DNA from: UBA287 sp034190325
Lineage (GTDB): Archaea > Thermoplasmatota > UBA186 > UBA287
Assembly (NCBI GenBank): GCA_034190325.1
Contig: JAXHST010000020.1
Coordinates: 1-26,749 of the forward strand
Direction of reading: 5' to 3'
DNA: 26,749 nt
Part shown: in pieces, positions 6,938-14,241 of the stretch
Position numbering within the stretch: position 1 is the stretch's first letter
Layout: every line of letters begins with the position of its first letter
Notes under the pieces: generated by a model
The model's input: only the letters and a program-made list of their open reading frames with translations
Told to the model about the DNA's origin: nothing
Database searches by the model: none
Translations under genes and position numbers: made by a program

Positions 6938-8581
6938 ATGAAGGGTGTTGTGATGGTGCTTTCTTTTTTGCTTATGCTACCAACCATAAGCAACGGCGAA
7001 GAAGTAAGTTTGGATGAGAAGATAGGGCAAATGCTGATGGTGTGGTTTGAAGGATCCAATATAACGCCGGAGATCGAAAGGATGATAAGAGATTATAAGG
7101 TTGGAGGAGTTGTGCTCTTCAGATGGGCCGGAAACATGGAGAGCAGGGAGCAGATAGCAAGGCTAAACACGGAGCTTCAAGCCATGTCTATGAAAGAACT
7201 GGGCTTGCCCCTGTTTACATCCCTTGATCAGGAGGGGGGCAGTGTAACAAGGATACCTGGCGCAACAGACTTCCCCGGCAATATGGCGCTGGGTGCAACA
7301 GGAAAAAAAGATTATGCGTATTCTGTTGGCAACATAATCGGAAGAGAGCTCTCTGCTCTGGGCATAAATATGGATCTTGCTCCTGTGCTCGACGTTAATG
7401 TAAACCCGAAAAATCCTGTGATAGGGTTAAGAAGCTTTGGTGAGGATCCTGCGCTCGTTTCAGAGCTCGGTAGAGCCTATATCGATGGTCTCCAGAGCTC
7501 AGGCATCATCCCGGTAGGAAAGCACTTCCCTGGCCACGGCGATACAGCAACGGACTCCCACACAGGATTACCGGTTGTCAATTACAGCAGGGATACCCTT
7601 GAGAGAGTGCATCTGAAGCCCTTTGCTGATGCTATAGATGAGGGACTTCCCTGCATAATGACCGCTCACATAACAGTTGATTCAATCGATAAAGAAAGAC
7701 CGGCCACTCTCTCAAAAAAGGTGCTCTCAGAGTTATTACGAAAAGATCTCGGTTTTGACGGGGTGATAATGACAGATGCGATGGATATGGCGGCAATATC
7801 TGAGTATTACGGACCTATTGAGAGAGCAGCAGTTGAGGCGATCAAAGCTGGTGCAGATATCATTTTGATGCCGCAGTACAGGGATGACTGGCTCGGCTCA
7901 ATAGGCAAAACCATCAATGAGATAAAGACCGCTGTAGAGGAAGGAGAAATAAGCGAGAAGAGAATCGATGAGTCCTATGAACGGATAGTAGCCCTGAAAA
8001 AACACATATCCCAACCACGGATAGACCCCTCCATAGTAGGCTGCGAAGAGCATAAAGAAAAAGAGCTTGAAATAGCAAGGAGCGCGATAACCATTGTTAG
8101 AGATGAAGCGAATATGATCCCTCTGGACATCTCTAAAAAATTGCTGGTGGTGGTACCGACCTCAACTTTCTCTGCAGCTGAGGATCCTTCCCTGGACCAT
8201 AACAATCCCGGGCATTATATACGTGAGCACTACAGCAACACAAAGGTGGTAGAGGTGAGCAGCAACCCGGGTTTCGAGGATCTGAGAAGAGCTGTCAGCG
8301 AATCTACAAGTTCAGAGGCCATAATCGTGTTTACCCAGAAAGGAGATATAAACAGAGGGCAGATAACGCTAACAAAAAAGATTTTCGAGACAGGAAAACC
8401 CGTTATTGTTGTATCGATGGATGTCCCATATGATCTCGCTGAGCTTCCTGAAGCAAAAACGTGCATTGCAATCTACGGAAAAAAGGAGTGCAATATGAAG
8501 GCTTTAGCTGATATTCTATTTGATGATGCTCAGGCTGAGGGTTCGTTGCCTGTTACTATAGACTTCAAAACCTGGCTCTGA
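6938..8581 (+). CDS. Secreted GH3 glycosidase (NagZ-like beta-N-acetylhexosaminidase)
   Basis: A 547-residue protein with a short N-terminal hydrophobic signal (residues 1-20). The GH3 TIM barrel shows SLDQEGGSVTRIPG (95-108), the His/Asp loop KHFPGHGDTATDSH (195-208), which in NagZ-type enzymes holds the Asp-His acid/base dyad, and the nucleophile motif GVIMTDAMDM with D280. About 170 C-terminal residues form the second alpha/beta domain seen in long GH3 enzymes. Substrates are probably beta-linked N-acetylglucosamine sugars outside the cell, such as the organism's own glycans, chitin-like material or bacterial wall fragments; archaea lack murein of their own. A second secreted glycosidase lies 1.1 kb downstream. 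Confidence 0.9.
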   Translation: MKGVVMVLSFLLMLPTISNGEEVSLDEKIGQMLMVWFEGSNITPEIERMIRDYKVGGVVLFRWAGNMESREQIARLNTELQAMSMKELGLPLFTSLDQEGGSVTRIPGATDFPGNMALGATGKKDYAYSVGNIIGRELSALGINMDLAPVLDVNVNPKNPVIGLRSFGEDPALVSELGRAYIDGLQSSGIIPVGKHFPGHGDTATDSHTGLPVVNYSRDTLERVHLKPFADAIDEGLPCIMTAHITVDSIDKERPATLSKKVLSELLRKDLGFDGVIMTDAMDMAAISEYYGPIERAAVEAIKAGADIILMPQYRDDWLGSIGKTINEIKTAVEEGEISEKRIDESYERIVALKKHISQPRIDPSIVGCEEHKEKELEIARSAITIVRDEANMIPLDISKKLLVVVPTSTFSAAEDPSLDHNNPGHYIREHYSNTKVVEVSSNPGFEDLRRAVSESTSSEAIIVFTQKGDINRGQITLTKKIFETGKPVIVVSMDVPYDLAELPEAKTCIAIYGKKECNMKALADILFDDAQAEGSLPVTIDFKTWL

Positions 8582-8612
8582 GATCACGCAACATGAACAT
8601 CAAACAGAAAAG

Positions 8613-8623
8613 TATTAATTTAA
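8613..8623 (+). promoter_or_regulatory. TATA-like box of the thioredoxin gene
   Basis: TATTAATTTAA is centred about 22 nt before the ATG at 8640, again consistent with a leaderless start. Confidence 0.5.
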
Positions 8624-8639
8624 GAAATAGAATAGCATA

Positions 8640-8957
8640 TTGATGTCTGTACAAAGGTTGGATGATAAAAACTTTGAAGAATTCATATCACAGAACGCTG
8701 TGGCTGTTGTGGATTTCTATGCAGATTGGTGCATGCCCTGCAGGATAATGTCTCCGCGCATAGATGAGTTGTCTGAAGAGCTGAAGGAGGTAGCATTCAG
8801 TAAACTCAATGTTGATGAGAACAGCAGTATAGCACAGAGATTCGGGATAATATCAATACCAACGCTAATAATCTTCAAAAATGGATCGCAGGTCGATGAG
8901 ATCGTTGGTACGCGCTCAAAAGATGGTGTGAGAGAGACAGTAAGCAAATATCTATGA
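8640..8957 (+). CDS. Thioredoxin
   Basis: A 105-residue protein with the complete thioredoxin fold: VVDFYADWCMPCRIMSP with redox pair CMPC (about residues 31-34), the cis-proline loop ISIPTLIIFKNG and a C-terminal helix. It has no signal peptide, so it should be cytoplasmic and reduce protein disulfides. Two ATG codons are adjacent at the start (8640 and 8643); either may be used. Its stop overlaps the next start (ATGA, 8954-8957), so the two genes are coupled. Confidence 0.95.
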   Translation: MMSVQRLDDKNFEEFISQNAVAVVDFYADWCMPCRIMSPRIDELSEELKEVAFSKLNVDENSSIAQRFGIISIPTLIIFKNGSQVDEIVGTRSKDGVRETVSKYL

Positions 8958-9538
8958 GATTCTTTAGAAAAAAACATGGTGTAAAGGTTGTTGTGGACAA
9001 GGACCTCCACGTCTACCTGTTCATAAACAGTGAGGATGTTGAGAAAAGCACTGTGGTATCCCCCTCCGGCTCCAAGTTCAAGGGGAACAGGGTGGTCAGG
9101 ATAAGTGAAAAACCAAAGGAAAATTGTTTCTGCGGCGTATATAGAATAGAGATCACAAGCAATGGCAAAACAAAGAGTTTTAACCACACCCTCAGAGGCC
9201 CAGACCTGAAGGTTAGAGATGTTGTTCCTTTGTGGAGTAGGTATGAGGGCATATCCGCCTTTTATGTTCTATCTGAAGCAAAATATGATTTAGAAAACCA
9301 TGGGGATATGCCGTTTTTCTTTATGGAGAAAGATTTCAAGCTTCCTACAGGATATGTTACGGTACCGGAGTTTTTGATTTTACCAAATGAGATAAAAAAG
9401 ATTACATTTTATACATATGGGTGCGATAGGGTGGCAATGAAGCAGACTGAGGAATACGAGGAAGTGCTCAGAAGAATAGGCAGAAAGCTGGAGGAAATGG
9501 GCCGAGCCAGATTCGGACTGGCGACCTCTGCCTTGTAA
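8954..9538 (+). CDS. Unknown protein coupled to thioredoxin; 3' end overlaps tRNA-Val
   Basis: A 194-residue protein, soluble by appearance, predicted rich in beta strands, with a charged helical end (EEVLRRIGRKLEEMG). It has cysteines around CFCGVY near residue 57, which could be substrates of the coupled thioredoxin (inference). I do not recognise it firmly; it has some look of the archaeal DUF432 group. The last 13 or so residues are encoded in the complement of the tRNA-Val 3' half, and the TAA stop lies in the complement of the anticodon loop. The natural C-terminus may therefore have been shaped by the tRNA. Confidence 0.8.
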   Translation: MRFFRKKHGVKVVVDKDLHVYLFINSEDVEKSTVVSPSGSKFKGNRVVRISEKPKENCFCGVYRIEITSNGKTKSFNHTLRGPDLKVRDVVPLWSRYEGISAFYVLSEAKYDLENHGDMPFFFMEKDFKLPTGYVTVPEFLILPNEIKKITFYTYGCDRVAMKQTEEYEEVLRRIGRKLEEMGRARFGLATSAL

Positions 9539-9570
9539 GGGCAGCGTCATAACCCCTAGACCATCGGCCC
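9498..9570 (-). tRNA. tRNA-Val (anticodon UAC)
   Basis: A 73-nt cloverleaf on the minus strand. The acceptor GGGCCGA pairs with TCGGCCC and the discriminator is A. The anticodon stem CTGCC/GGCAG encloses loop CTTACAA (anticodon TAC). The T-arm is GCCAG-TCCGAAT-CTGGC. The T-loop starts TCC instead of the usual TTC, a small departure from consensus. There is no intron. It overlaps the upstream plus-strand CDS by 41 nt. Confidence 0.93.
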
Positions 9571-9591
9571 TACATTGGAATTGTTATGTTC

Positions 9592-9602
9592 ATATTTAAA
9601 AT
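9592..9602 (-). promoter_or_regulatory. TATA box of tRNA-Val(UAC)
   Basis: ATATTTAAAAT (plus strand) is centred 27 nt upstream of the tRNA 5' end at 9570, the standard archaeal spacing. Confidence 0.6.
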
Positions 9603-9680
9603 TTGTATCTGCTAGCTAGTCCCTACATACTTCTCTGCATACTTTCATGAGCGTCTTCTCATTATTATTATATCCTACAA

Positions 9681-9688
9681 TTTATATA
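9681..9688 (+). promoter_or_regulatory. TATA box that decides the start of the GH63-like gene
   Basis: TTTATATA is centred about 25 nt before the ATG at 9710. It lies inside the reading frame that would begin at 9647, so that longer start is unlikely. Confidence 0.65.
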
Positions 9689-9709
9689 CCGTCCATGCTT
9701 CTACTCAAT

Positions 9710-11599
9710 ATGCAAAAGATCGCTCTTTTTCTTGCGCTCATCATCCTGCCCTGGAGTTTGAATGAGGTTCACTCTGAAGGGGTATATTTTGATGGGGCCC
9801 CCCTTTATGCAGAGTCCCTCACAACAGGTGGCTCTATAAGCGATTTTGGATCGCACTTTGGCATAAAGGCAAATGTTAGCGAATCCAAATTTATGAAACT
9901 GGCCCATTACAGCTGTCTCGCAGCAAACAACGGGATGTTTTCCCATACATGGATAGAGGTAAACGGAGATAACCCTGATATCAGGGAGATAACTTTTCAT
10001 CCATTCTATATAGAGGAAAGGGCAACTTTTAAGGATATCAGCGCTAATGCAAGAGCATATTTTATAGATACAGACGCCCTGCTCATAGAAGGACAGCTCA
10101 GCGATAGAGCAGAAATAAAGATAAGGAATGACTTTGAAAATGCCACATCCAGAGAGTTCATGGTTCAGGATTGCGATATAGAAGCGCATAACACTCTACT
10201 CCTTGACTCTATCAAGATAATACCACCACCGGTGAGGGGGGAGCTCTCTTCAACAGCCCTTGGGGAAACGACAGAGATCTATAGATGCACATCTTTTCCT
10301 CTACCTGGTAATACCAGGGATTTTTTCATAGTTATCGGTTATGGAACCAGCAGAAACGAGGCGATGAAGAACTTTCTTGATGGGCATTATAGCGTTTTGA
10401 GAGATGGAACACCCTTTGATAGAATAAATAAAGAGTGGAACGAATTTTTAGAGGGTGTAAACTCTAAATCTAAAGAGCATGAAGCTCTTGTAGACCTTGC
10501 GCTAACCGCTCTGAGAATGGGAGCATATGCGCCCAGGAATAGAATGAGCCTCCACTGCTCTGTTCCCTCAAAGGTTCATTTCAATTTCTTCTGGGGGTGG
10601 GATACAGCTTTCCAGGCACTAGGCGCAAACTTTTTCAACTCAACTCTAGCAATGGAGTACCTCTACACCCAGTTTGAGGGTATGAAAGATAATGGAATGC
10701 TATGCCATATGATCGATGATTCCCTTGCGCCAGTATCAAACATAACTCAACCGCCCGTGCAGTTTTACGCCATAGATGCAATATATGAAAAGACGCAGAA
10801 CAAAACATTTCTAGAGGACATGTATGAGCGCAGTGAGAGCTATATAGAATGGTTCTTTGAAGATAGGGACACAAATGGAAACGGGCTGCTAGAATATTTA
10901 GCTCCAGATGAGAGCGGATGGGACGATAGCCCCAGATTTGTGATAGGAGATCCTGGCTATATAGGCTCTGTGCGTGTATGCGTTGATGCCGTTGATCTCA
11001 ATGTTATTGTCTCTGAATATATGAGGTACCTGAGCCTCTGGGCAAGAGAGCTAGGATATGTTGATGAAAGCGAGAGCTGGGGTGAGAAGAGCAAAGAGCT
11101 GAGCGCAAGGATAGATGAGCTCATGTGGAACGAGAGCGCGAAAGCATGGTTTGATCTGGATAGAAACAAGCAGATAAACATATTAACCCCCACCATATGG
11201 TATCCCTGTTTCACAACAGAGAATGAGACCAGAGCCAGAGAGGTCATAGAGAAGCATCTTCTGAATGAAAAAGAATTCTTTGGGGAATATCCCGTTCCAA
11301 CTGTAGCTTACAATAGCGAGTATTATAATCACGATCATGGGGGGCATTATTGGAGAGGACAGATATGGCTTGTAACAAGCTACAGCGCTTTAAAAGCTTT
11401 AGAGCACTGGGAATATGAAAATGAGGCAAAAGAGCTTATGGAAAGAACACTGGATATGATGGAAGGAAAGGGCGGCATCTATGAGAACTACGACGCTCTT
11501 ACTGGAGGCGTGGGCTGGGGGAGCAATGGAATAGATGATCCGGCATGCTTTCAGTTCGGCTGGAGCTCTACATTCGTGCTGAAGATGCTATGCGAATAA
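9710..11599 (+). CDS. Secreted GH63/mannosylglycerate-hydrolase-like glycosidase
   Basis: I choose the ATG at 9710 (629 residues) because it follows the TATA box by a leaderless distance and opens a clean signal peptide (MQKIALFLALIILPW...). The C-terminal two thirds form the (alpha/alpha)6 barrel of the GH63/GH37/amylo-glucosidase clan. Visible motifs are WGWDTAFQALG, SGWDDSPRF with the likely acid D405, YWRGQIW (about 547-553) and YENYDALTGG with the likely base E592. The N-terminal 250 or so residues look like the beta-sandwich of the clan. The enzyme should hydrolyse alpha-linked glucosyl or mannosyl bonds outside the cell; the exact sugar is not determined. It overlaps the next gene by 10 nt. 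Confidence 0.85.
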   Translation: MQKIALFLALIILPWSLNEVHSEGVYFDGAPLYAESLTTGGSISDFGSHFGIKANVSESKFMKLAHYSCLAANNGMFSHTWIEVNGDNPDIREITFHPFYIEERATFKDISANARAYFIDTDALLIEGQLSDRAEIKIRNDFENATSREFMVQDCDIEAHNTLLLDSIKIIPPPVRGELSSTALGETTEIYRCTSFPLPGNTRDFFIVIGYGTSRNEAMKNFLDGHYSVLRDGTPFDRINKEWNEFLEGVNSKSKEHEALVDLALTALRMGAYAPRNRMSLHCSVPSKVHFNFFWGWDTAFQALGANFFNSTLAMEYLYTQFEGMKDNGMLCHMIDDSLAPVSNITQPPVQFYAIDAIYEKTQNKTFLEDMYERSESYIEWFFEDRDTNGNGLLEYLAPDESGWDDSPRFVIGDPGYIGSVRVCVDAVDLNVIVSEYMRYLSLWARELGYVDESESWGEKSKELSARIDELMWNESAKAWFDLDRNKQINILTPTIWYPCFTTENETRAREVIEKHLLNEKEFFGEYPVPTVAYNSEYYNHDHGGHYWRGQIWLVTSYSALKALEHWEYENEAKELMERTLDMMEGKGGIYENYDALTGGVGWGSNGIDDPACFQFGWSSTFVLKMLCE

Positions 11600-12357
11600 C
11601 TTTTTATCATCCAAAAAAGGCAGTCTCCATGACTGGCCATTCGTGCTCTCAGATGTGTGAACACTGCATGGGTAGATCTCTGAAAGGAATGTTAACCCCA
11701 AAAAACAATGGAGAGCTTTATGAGATGCTGAAGAATGAAAAAGAGGTGCTTCTCAGCGGTGGGAATTTTAATGGTAGAGTGCCATGGTATGGCTTTGAGG
11801 GTGGTATAAAGGATCTGAAGGCGAGCGGGGTAAAGATAGCCATACATCCCGGGGTTATAGACGCCATAGACATAGAAAAGCTTGGGTCCCTGCGCATTGA
11901 TCAGGTTCTTGTTGATTTCATTCTTGATGATGGAGTGCTAAAAAGCAACTACCATGCTCCTTATACCTCAGAGGATATAAAAAAGATGGTAGAACTCCTC
12001 CTTGAGTCCCGGATAGAGGTTGTTCCTCACGTTCTTTACGGCTTGGAGAGAACAGAAAAAAACAAGGAAGAGATAAGGGTTCTCTCAGACTATGGAGTAA
12101 AAAAGCTTGTGCTCATATTTCTTGTAAGCGATAAAAAACTTGAAAACCTTGAAAATTTTCTTGAGTTTGCAAGAAATAACTTTGAAAACATCCTTGCCAT
12201 AGGGTGCATGAGGGGTAAAGAAAGAGAGAAAATAGATCCAAAAGCCGTAGAGCTTGGATTTGAAAGGATAGTTTTGCCAACAAGGAGAGCAATGAAACTT
12301 GCAGAAAGCATGGGATATGAAATAGAGCTTAGAGACGGTTGCTGTTCATTTCCTTAA
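11590..12357 (+). CDS. Radical SAM protein, function unknown
   Basis: A 255-residue protein starting at the ATG at 11590, which overlaps the glycosidase stop. The [4Fe-4S]-SAM motif is C19-x3-C23-x2-C26 (CSQMCEHC) near the N-terminus. It is followed by LLSGGN-type and VDFILDDG-type strands of a partial TIM barrel, and it ends in GCCSFP, where the two cysteines could bind an auxiliary cluster. It is short for the superfamily and has no SPASM domain. It somewhat recalls the small archaeal radical SAM proteins that include the LipS1/LipS2 lipoyl synthases, but no lipoate genes are nearby, so I leave it unassigned. Its 3' end overlaps the convergent gene by 29 bp. Confidence 0.85.
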   Translation: MRITFYHPKKAVSMTGHSCSQMCEHCMGRSLKGMLTPKNNGELYEMLKNEKEVLLSGGNFNGRVPWYGFEGGIKDLKASGVKIAIHPGVIDAIDIEKLGSLRIDQVLVDFILDDGVLKSNYHAPYTSEDIKKMVELLLESRIEVVPHVLYGLERTEKNKEEIRVLSDYGVKKLVLIFLVSDKKLENLENFLEFARNNFENILAIGCMRGKEREKIDPKAVELGFERIVLPTRRAMKLAESMGYEIELRDGCCSFP

Positions 12358-12664
12358 GCATCCTCTTCCTTCTTTCCTTAGCTGTATAGCCTGTCAGAGA
12401 TTCGAGGAAGCGAGTGTATCTCTTCAGAACTTCTTTTGTTCCAGCTTTTTTTGTGACTACAAAAAGCTTTTTTTCCTTAAGCCCCAGCTCAAACTCCGCA
12501 TCCTCTATGCTTGCTATATATTTTATTCCTCCTTTTTCTTCATCCTTCGCTTTTCCTTCTACCCTCTCATTAATTTTCTCAAAAGAGTCAAAATTATTTC
12601 TGAGCGCTTCAACAAGTCTCTCTTCGCTTGGTTTGAACCCTCTCTTGAATGAGTACTCACGCAT
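12329..12664 (-). CDS. DUF5611-like small archaeal protein
   Basis: A 111-residue, highly charged protein. The N-terminus MREYSFKRGF and the C-terminal RYTRFLESLTGYTAKERRKR match my memory of the DUF5611 family of methanogens and relatives, whose function is unknown. It begins 4 nt after the symporter stop on the same strand, so the two are probably cotranscribed. Its 3' end overlaps the radical SAM gene by 29 bp tail to tail. Confidence 0.8.
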   Translation of the reverse strand: MREYSFKRGFKPSEERLVEALRNNFDSFEKINERVEGKAKDEEKGGIKYIASIEDAEFELGLKEKKLFVVTKKAGTKEVLKRYTRFLESLTGYTAKERRKRMLKEMNSNRL

Positions 12665-12668
12665 ATGG

Positions 12669-14054
12669 TTAAATTGCGTCAGAGTTTTTCTTTTTTGTCA
12701 GAAAACTTATGATTATGAGCGTTATAAAAGAGAGTGGCGCCGATACCACCACTGAGTTTATGCCAATAGCTCTTGTCACTGTCCATTCAGCGCCGAGCGT
12801 TGCAAATATCCCGACAATCATTGAGGCTATACCTCCCTCTTTTGTTGCGCCCTTCCAGAGTAGCCCTCCAAGAAGTGCCGGAGTTATTGTAGCCCCATAT
12901 ATTGTGTATGCGAACATCTGTATCGAGAGAGCGGATGGAAAAAACCTCACCATTACAAAAGATAGAAGGGCAAATACAATGACCAGCAACCTCTGAAGAC
13001 TCAGTTTGGTTTTGTCTCTGATCTCTCTTCTAGAATACCTCGCCATAATATCATAAACCGTTACCGTAGCACTGGAAAGCAGGTAAGAGTCGCCTGTAGT
13101 TAGCAAAAATGCTGCAGCTGTTGCGAGGATTATACCTCCGATCGCAAATGGTAGAGTGCTTGAAGCTATAGCTATGATAGCTTCATCAGCTCTTTCCATA
13201 GGCAGGAGCGCCAGAGCTCTTGAGGATACAGCAAGAAGGATTATCGGCACGTTTATTATGAGACATCCTAAGAGCCAGTAGAGTGTTCCACGTCTTGCAC
13301 TACGCTCATCCTTTGCAGCGAATATGCGCTGGTACATGTTCTGATCTCCCAGTACGAGGAGTATTGTAGGGAGGAAATAGCCTACCCATTGAACAGGGGA
13401 TAGGGTGCTTCCCAGTGTGAGATTTTCAGGAGGAAGGGAGGATGCTATTCCGCTGAACCCACCAGCTGCAGATAGAGCAAAAGGTATGCCTAACAGGAGG
13501 GTGAGCGTTATGAGTATGGCACTGATGCTATCTGTGTATGCAACAGAAAGTAAGCCTCCACTTATTGTTATCACCACCATAACAATGAGTGCTATCACAT
13601 ATGAGCTCTCCGGGTTAATGGCGCTGGAGTAACTTATTATCATGCCCATGCCGTCTATCTGATATGATGCTATGCCCACATATGCCATCACTATTGCGAT
13701 AGCAGATATAAGGCTGGCGAAGCTTCCATAGCGCTCGTAAAGTATCTCAGATATTGTTATTTTTTTTGTGAGATATATGCGCCTGGAGATCAGGAAAAAG
13801 AGAGCTATACCTATTGGCTCAATAGCACAGTAGAGAGCCCCGGCTAATGGACCATATGTGTATATGAATTCTGCTGTGCCCAGCAGGGTTCCTCCCCCCA
13901 TCCATGTAGCCAGCAGAGTCCCAGCGACCACAAGCGTACCCAGACTTCTTCCTGCAACGGCAAAGTCCTCCGAGCTTTTTATCCTTCGTGAAAAATAGAT
14001 TGCTAATGCAGTTATAACCGCAAGGTATCCTGCAACGAATGGTAAAAAATCCAT
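12669..14054 (-). CDS. Sodium:solute symporter (SSS family)
   Basis: A 461-residue membrane protein with about 12-13 transmembrane segments. The family signature is visible around GGLLSVAYTDSISAILI and earlier as GRSLGTLVVAGTLLATWMGG, with SYQIDGMG in an early helix. Members import solutes such as proline, pantothenate, sugars or carboxylates with Na+; the substrate here is unknown. The gene is divergent from the ABC exporter across a 187-bp gap and leads the small DUF5611-like gene. Confidence 0.92.
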   Translation of the reverse strand: MDFLPFVAGYLAVITALAIYFSRRIKSSEDFAVAGRSLGTLVVAGTLLATWMGGGTLLGTAEFIYTYGPLAGALYCAIEPIGIALFFLISRRIYLTKKITISEILYERYGSFASLISAIAIVMAYVGIASYQIDGMGMIISYSSAINPESSYVIALIVMVVITISGGLLSVAYTDSISAILITLTLLLGIPFALSAAGGFSGIASSLPPENLTLGSTLSPVQWVGYFLPTILLVLGDQNMYQRIFAAKDERSARRGTLYWLLGCLIINVPIILLAVSSRALALLPMERADEAIIAIASSTLPFAIGGIILATAAAFLLTTGDSYLLSSATVTVYDIMARYSRREIRDKTKLSLQRLLVIVFALLSFVMVRFFPSALSIQMFAYTIYGATITPALLGGLLWKGATKEGGIASMIVGIFATLGAEWTVTRAIGINSVVVSAPLSFITLIIISFLTKKKNSDAI

Positions 14055-14241
14055 AGAAATGATAGCCCTTCCACCTTTAAAACATTTTTATTTTGGGGGC
14101 TTTTTCTTTAAAGGCTACTTTGAAGTTTATATCATGATTTCCCATACTATGCCTTAAATCAATACACGGGTAGCAAAAGTATATAGGTAATTTTAAATGC
14201 TGGCAATTCTTTGTCGGTGTTATACCAGCGGAGGCTTAAAA
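14055..14241. promoter_or_regulatory. Divergent promoter region of the symporter and ABC exporter
   Basis: For the exporter, a GTATATAGG box near 14178-14186 and a TTTTAAAT box near 14190-14197 are followed by a Shine-Dalgarno GGAGG at 14230-14234, 7 nt before the ATG at 14242. That ribosome site favours 14242 over an in-frame ATG at 14197. Toward the symporter the minus strand holds AT-rich DNA and a purine-rich site around 14070-14080. Confidence 0.5.

Noticed and set aside
9647..9709. Upstream start for the GH63-like gene
   Set aside because: It would place the TATA box inside the coding sequence and spoil the signal peptide; the ATG at 9710 fits both.
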